Source: CAWINY01 sp963837635 (GTDB taxonomy: Bacteria > Acidobacteriota > Terriglobia > Terriglobales > Acidobacteriaceae). From it: 64,000 bases of DNA. The stretch is taken from NCBI GenBank assembly GCA_963837635.1, contig CAWINY010000006.1, positions 372,001 through 436,000 on the forward strand. Direction: 5' to 3'. Positions 62,978-64,000 of the stretch are shown here, in pieces. Position 1 is the first letter of the stretch. Every line of letters begins with the position of its first letter. The notes beneath the pieces were generated by a model. It searched no databases. It saw nothing but the letters and a program-made list of their open reading frames with translations, and was not told the origin of the DNA. The translations under genes and the position numbers were made by a program.

Positions 62978-63341
62978 TCCACTCCTGCTACGAACAAGGG
63001 GTAATAGGTATCAGCTATCAGGTAGCAGGCATCCGGTAAAAGGTACCAGGCACTCTAAGTTGAGCCGCCATGGTTTTTCGCGATTCACTTACAGCAGGTG
63101 CAGTGTTGCTGTGGGTGATTTGAAAGGGCACGGCTTCAGCCGTGCCGTAATGCGCCGCCAATGTATCGGGCCTTTAGGCCCTGAGGACGTGTCCCTCAGC
63201 GGCTAAAGCCGGATTCTCTGGTCCCCTTTCGGCACGCCTGAAGCCGTGCCTTTTCAAACAGGCCAACATTCGCCGAACCCTTCAAATACCTGATACCTGA
63301 CACCTGACACCTCTTTCCTGATACCTGCTACTTGCGCATTG
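62978..63341. repeat. 364-bp gap: GGTATCAG / CTGATACC word repeat around GGCACGGC hairpins
   Basis: Left AATAGGTATCAGCTATCAGG (63001-63021) and related words pair with ATACCTGATACCTGACACC (63287-63305) and CCTGATACCTGCTAC (63315-63329). Inside are GGGCACGGCTTCAGCCGTGCC (63127-63147), GGGCCTTTAGGCCC (63168-63181) and the half GGCACGCCTGAAGCCGTGCC (63230-63249). No gene. Confidence 0.8.
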
Positions 63342-64000
63342 TCATGTCTTTCGGCTGGGCTCGATCATCCACCGGTCCAGCAGGTCGAGGATGCCGCGGA
63401 TCGGAATGCGCGCCCAGTTGGTACGATGTCCGATCTCGAATTCCACTTCCATCATGGCTTTTTCCAGCACGTAGGCGCGCAGCAGGCTGCGCGTCGTCTC
63501 CCGCGATTTCGGCACGAAGCCGGCAGTCCCTCCGCGCTCCAGGTAGGCTCGCATGAAACTGGTGGTCACCGCCCAATACCAAGCGGCGGCCCATCGTTCC
63601 AGTTGGGGCAAGGCCACGGTGCTCGGAATGATGCCCGGGATATTGCCATAGAGCACCGCGTGGGAGGCGTAGTCGAAGGACCGGATCATGCCGGCCACAT
63701 CGCGCAGCGGGGAGCGCTTGATGCGGCGCTCACTGATCGAGAGGCTCGGATCGCCTTCGAAATCGATGATGGCCCAGTCTTTGCCGGTGAACAGGACCTC
63801 GCTCAGGTGATAGTTGCCGTGATGCCGGATGCGGGTGGCGTGGATGCGTTCATCGCGGATGGCTTTGAACCGTTCCCGCACTTCAGTTTCGCGCGCGATC
63901 AAACGGCTCGCGTCCTCCTTGGTTTCGTCCGAGAATTCGCCCATGCGAGCTCGCAACTGTTCGAAGCAGCGGGCGGTTCGGCCGAGCAGGCCGTGATACA
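63342..64000 (-). CDS. Trehalose synthase/maltokinase-like protein, C-terminal part (cut by window edge)
   Basis: About 219 residues of a longer protein whose 5' end lies beyond the window. The frame stays open through 64000 (GLLGRTARCFEQLRARMGEF). RIRHHGNYHLSEVLFTGKDWAIIDFEGDPSLSISER is the kinase catalytic loop and metal-binding Asp of the maltokinase fold (HGDYHL becomes HGNYHL here), as in the maltokinase half fused to trehalose synthase. It phosphorylates maltose to maltose 1-phosphate in the GlgE pathway, if active. The Asp-to-Asn change in the loop is notable. Confidence 0.8.
   Translation of the reverse strand, partial: YHGLLGRTARCFEQLRARMGEFSDETKEDASRLIARETEVRERFKAIRDERIHATRIRHHGNYHLSEVLFTGKDWAIIDFEGDPSLSISERRIKRSPLRDVAGMIRSFDYASHAVLYGNIPGIIPSTVALPQLERWAAAWYWAVTTSFMRAYLERGGTAGFVPKSRETTRSLLRAYVLEKAMMEVEFEIGHRTNWARIPIRGILDLLDRWMIEPSRKT

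Overview
This 64 kb window is bacterial chromosome, GC-rich and Gram-negative: it has Kdo-lipid synthesis genes (kdsA, kdsD), a TonB-type protein, outer-membrane beta-barrel features and a class A penicillin-binding protein. The mix of genes suggests Acidobacteriota: winged-helix/TPR regulators, small secreted proteins with a GCLSGS-type domain, a Rieske/split-cytochrome-b/multihaem operon, and an unusual density of intergenic word repeats. That placement is inference; there is no rRNA gene in the window. I found no tRNA, rRNA or CRISPR array.

Layout. 0.5-7.2 kb: alpha/beta hydrolase, uppS-cdsA (isoprenoid and phospholipid precursors), superoxide dismutase, a class III aminotransferase, a degenerate receiver protein and an ACT-domain protein. 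7.4-15.3 kb: a leftward run for acyl-CoA and branched-chain amino-acid catabolism (thioesterase, two crotonases, HMG-CoA lyase, methylcrotonyl-type carboxyltransferase, and a two-subunit B12 acyl-CoA mutase whose substrate-pocket residues look like isobutyryl-CoA mutase). 15.4-24.3 kb: XRE/S24-like regulator, aminotransferase, S9 peptidase, hydrolase, M20 peptidase, DUF255 thioredoxin-fold protein. 24.7-35.3 kb: a respiratory locus, with a Cyc2-like monohaem cytochrome-porin, a cupredoxin, then an operon for an NAD(P)/FAD/FeS oxidoreductase, Rieske protein, split cytochrome b, an eight-haem cytochrome c, a monohaem lipoprotein and an unknown secreted protein. 35.4-46.6 kb: hybrid sensor kinase, two paralogous small secreted proteins, cold-shock protein, acpS, kdsA, a frameshifted PAS-GGDEF gene, kdsD, an alkyltransferase-like protein, a lone cyclic-nucleotide-binding domain and an orphan HicB. 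46.8-53.9 kb: proS, PBP1, a TPR protein, a TonB-like protein. 54.1-61.2 kb: two nearly identical ISAzo13-type insertion sequences in direct orientation flank ogt, a B12 radical-SAM gene and a winged-helix/TPR regulator. 61.4-64.0 kb: malQ and the 3' end of a trehalose synthase/maltokinase-like gene cut by the window edge.

The strongest non-gene signal is a set of intergenic inverted repeats built from iterated short words (CGCGGAT/ACGGAT, CACAGAGACACAGAG, CATCAGCCATCAG, GTTCTCCGTTTTCCG, GTAGCGC palindromes and others). They sit mostly just 3' of genes, sometimes nested in one another. One ends in a T-tract like a terminator, and several have been absorbed into reading frames, including the signal peptide of a cytochrome lipoprotein.
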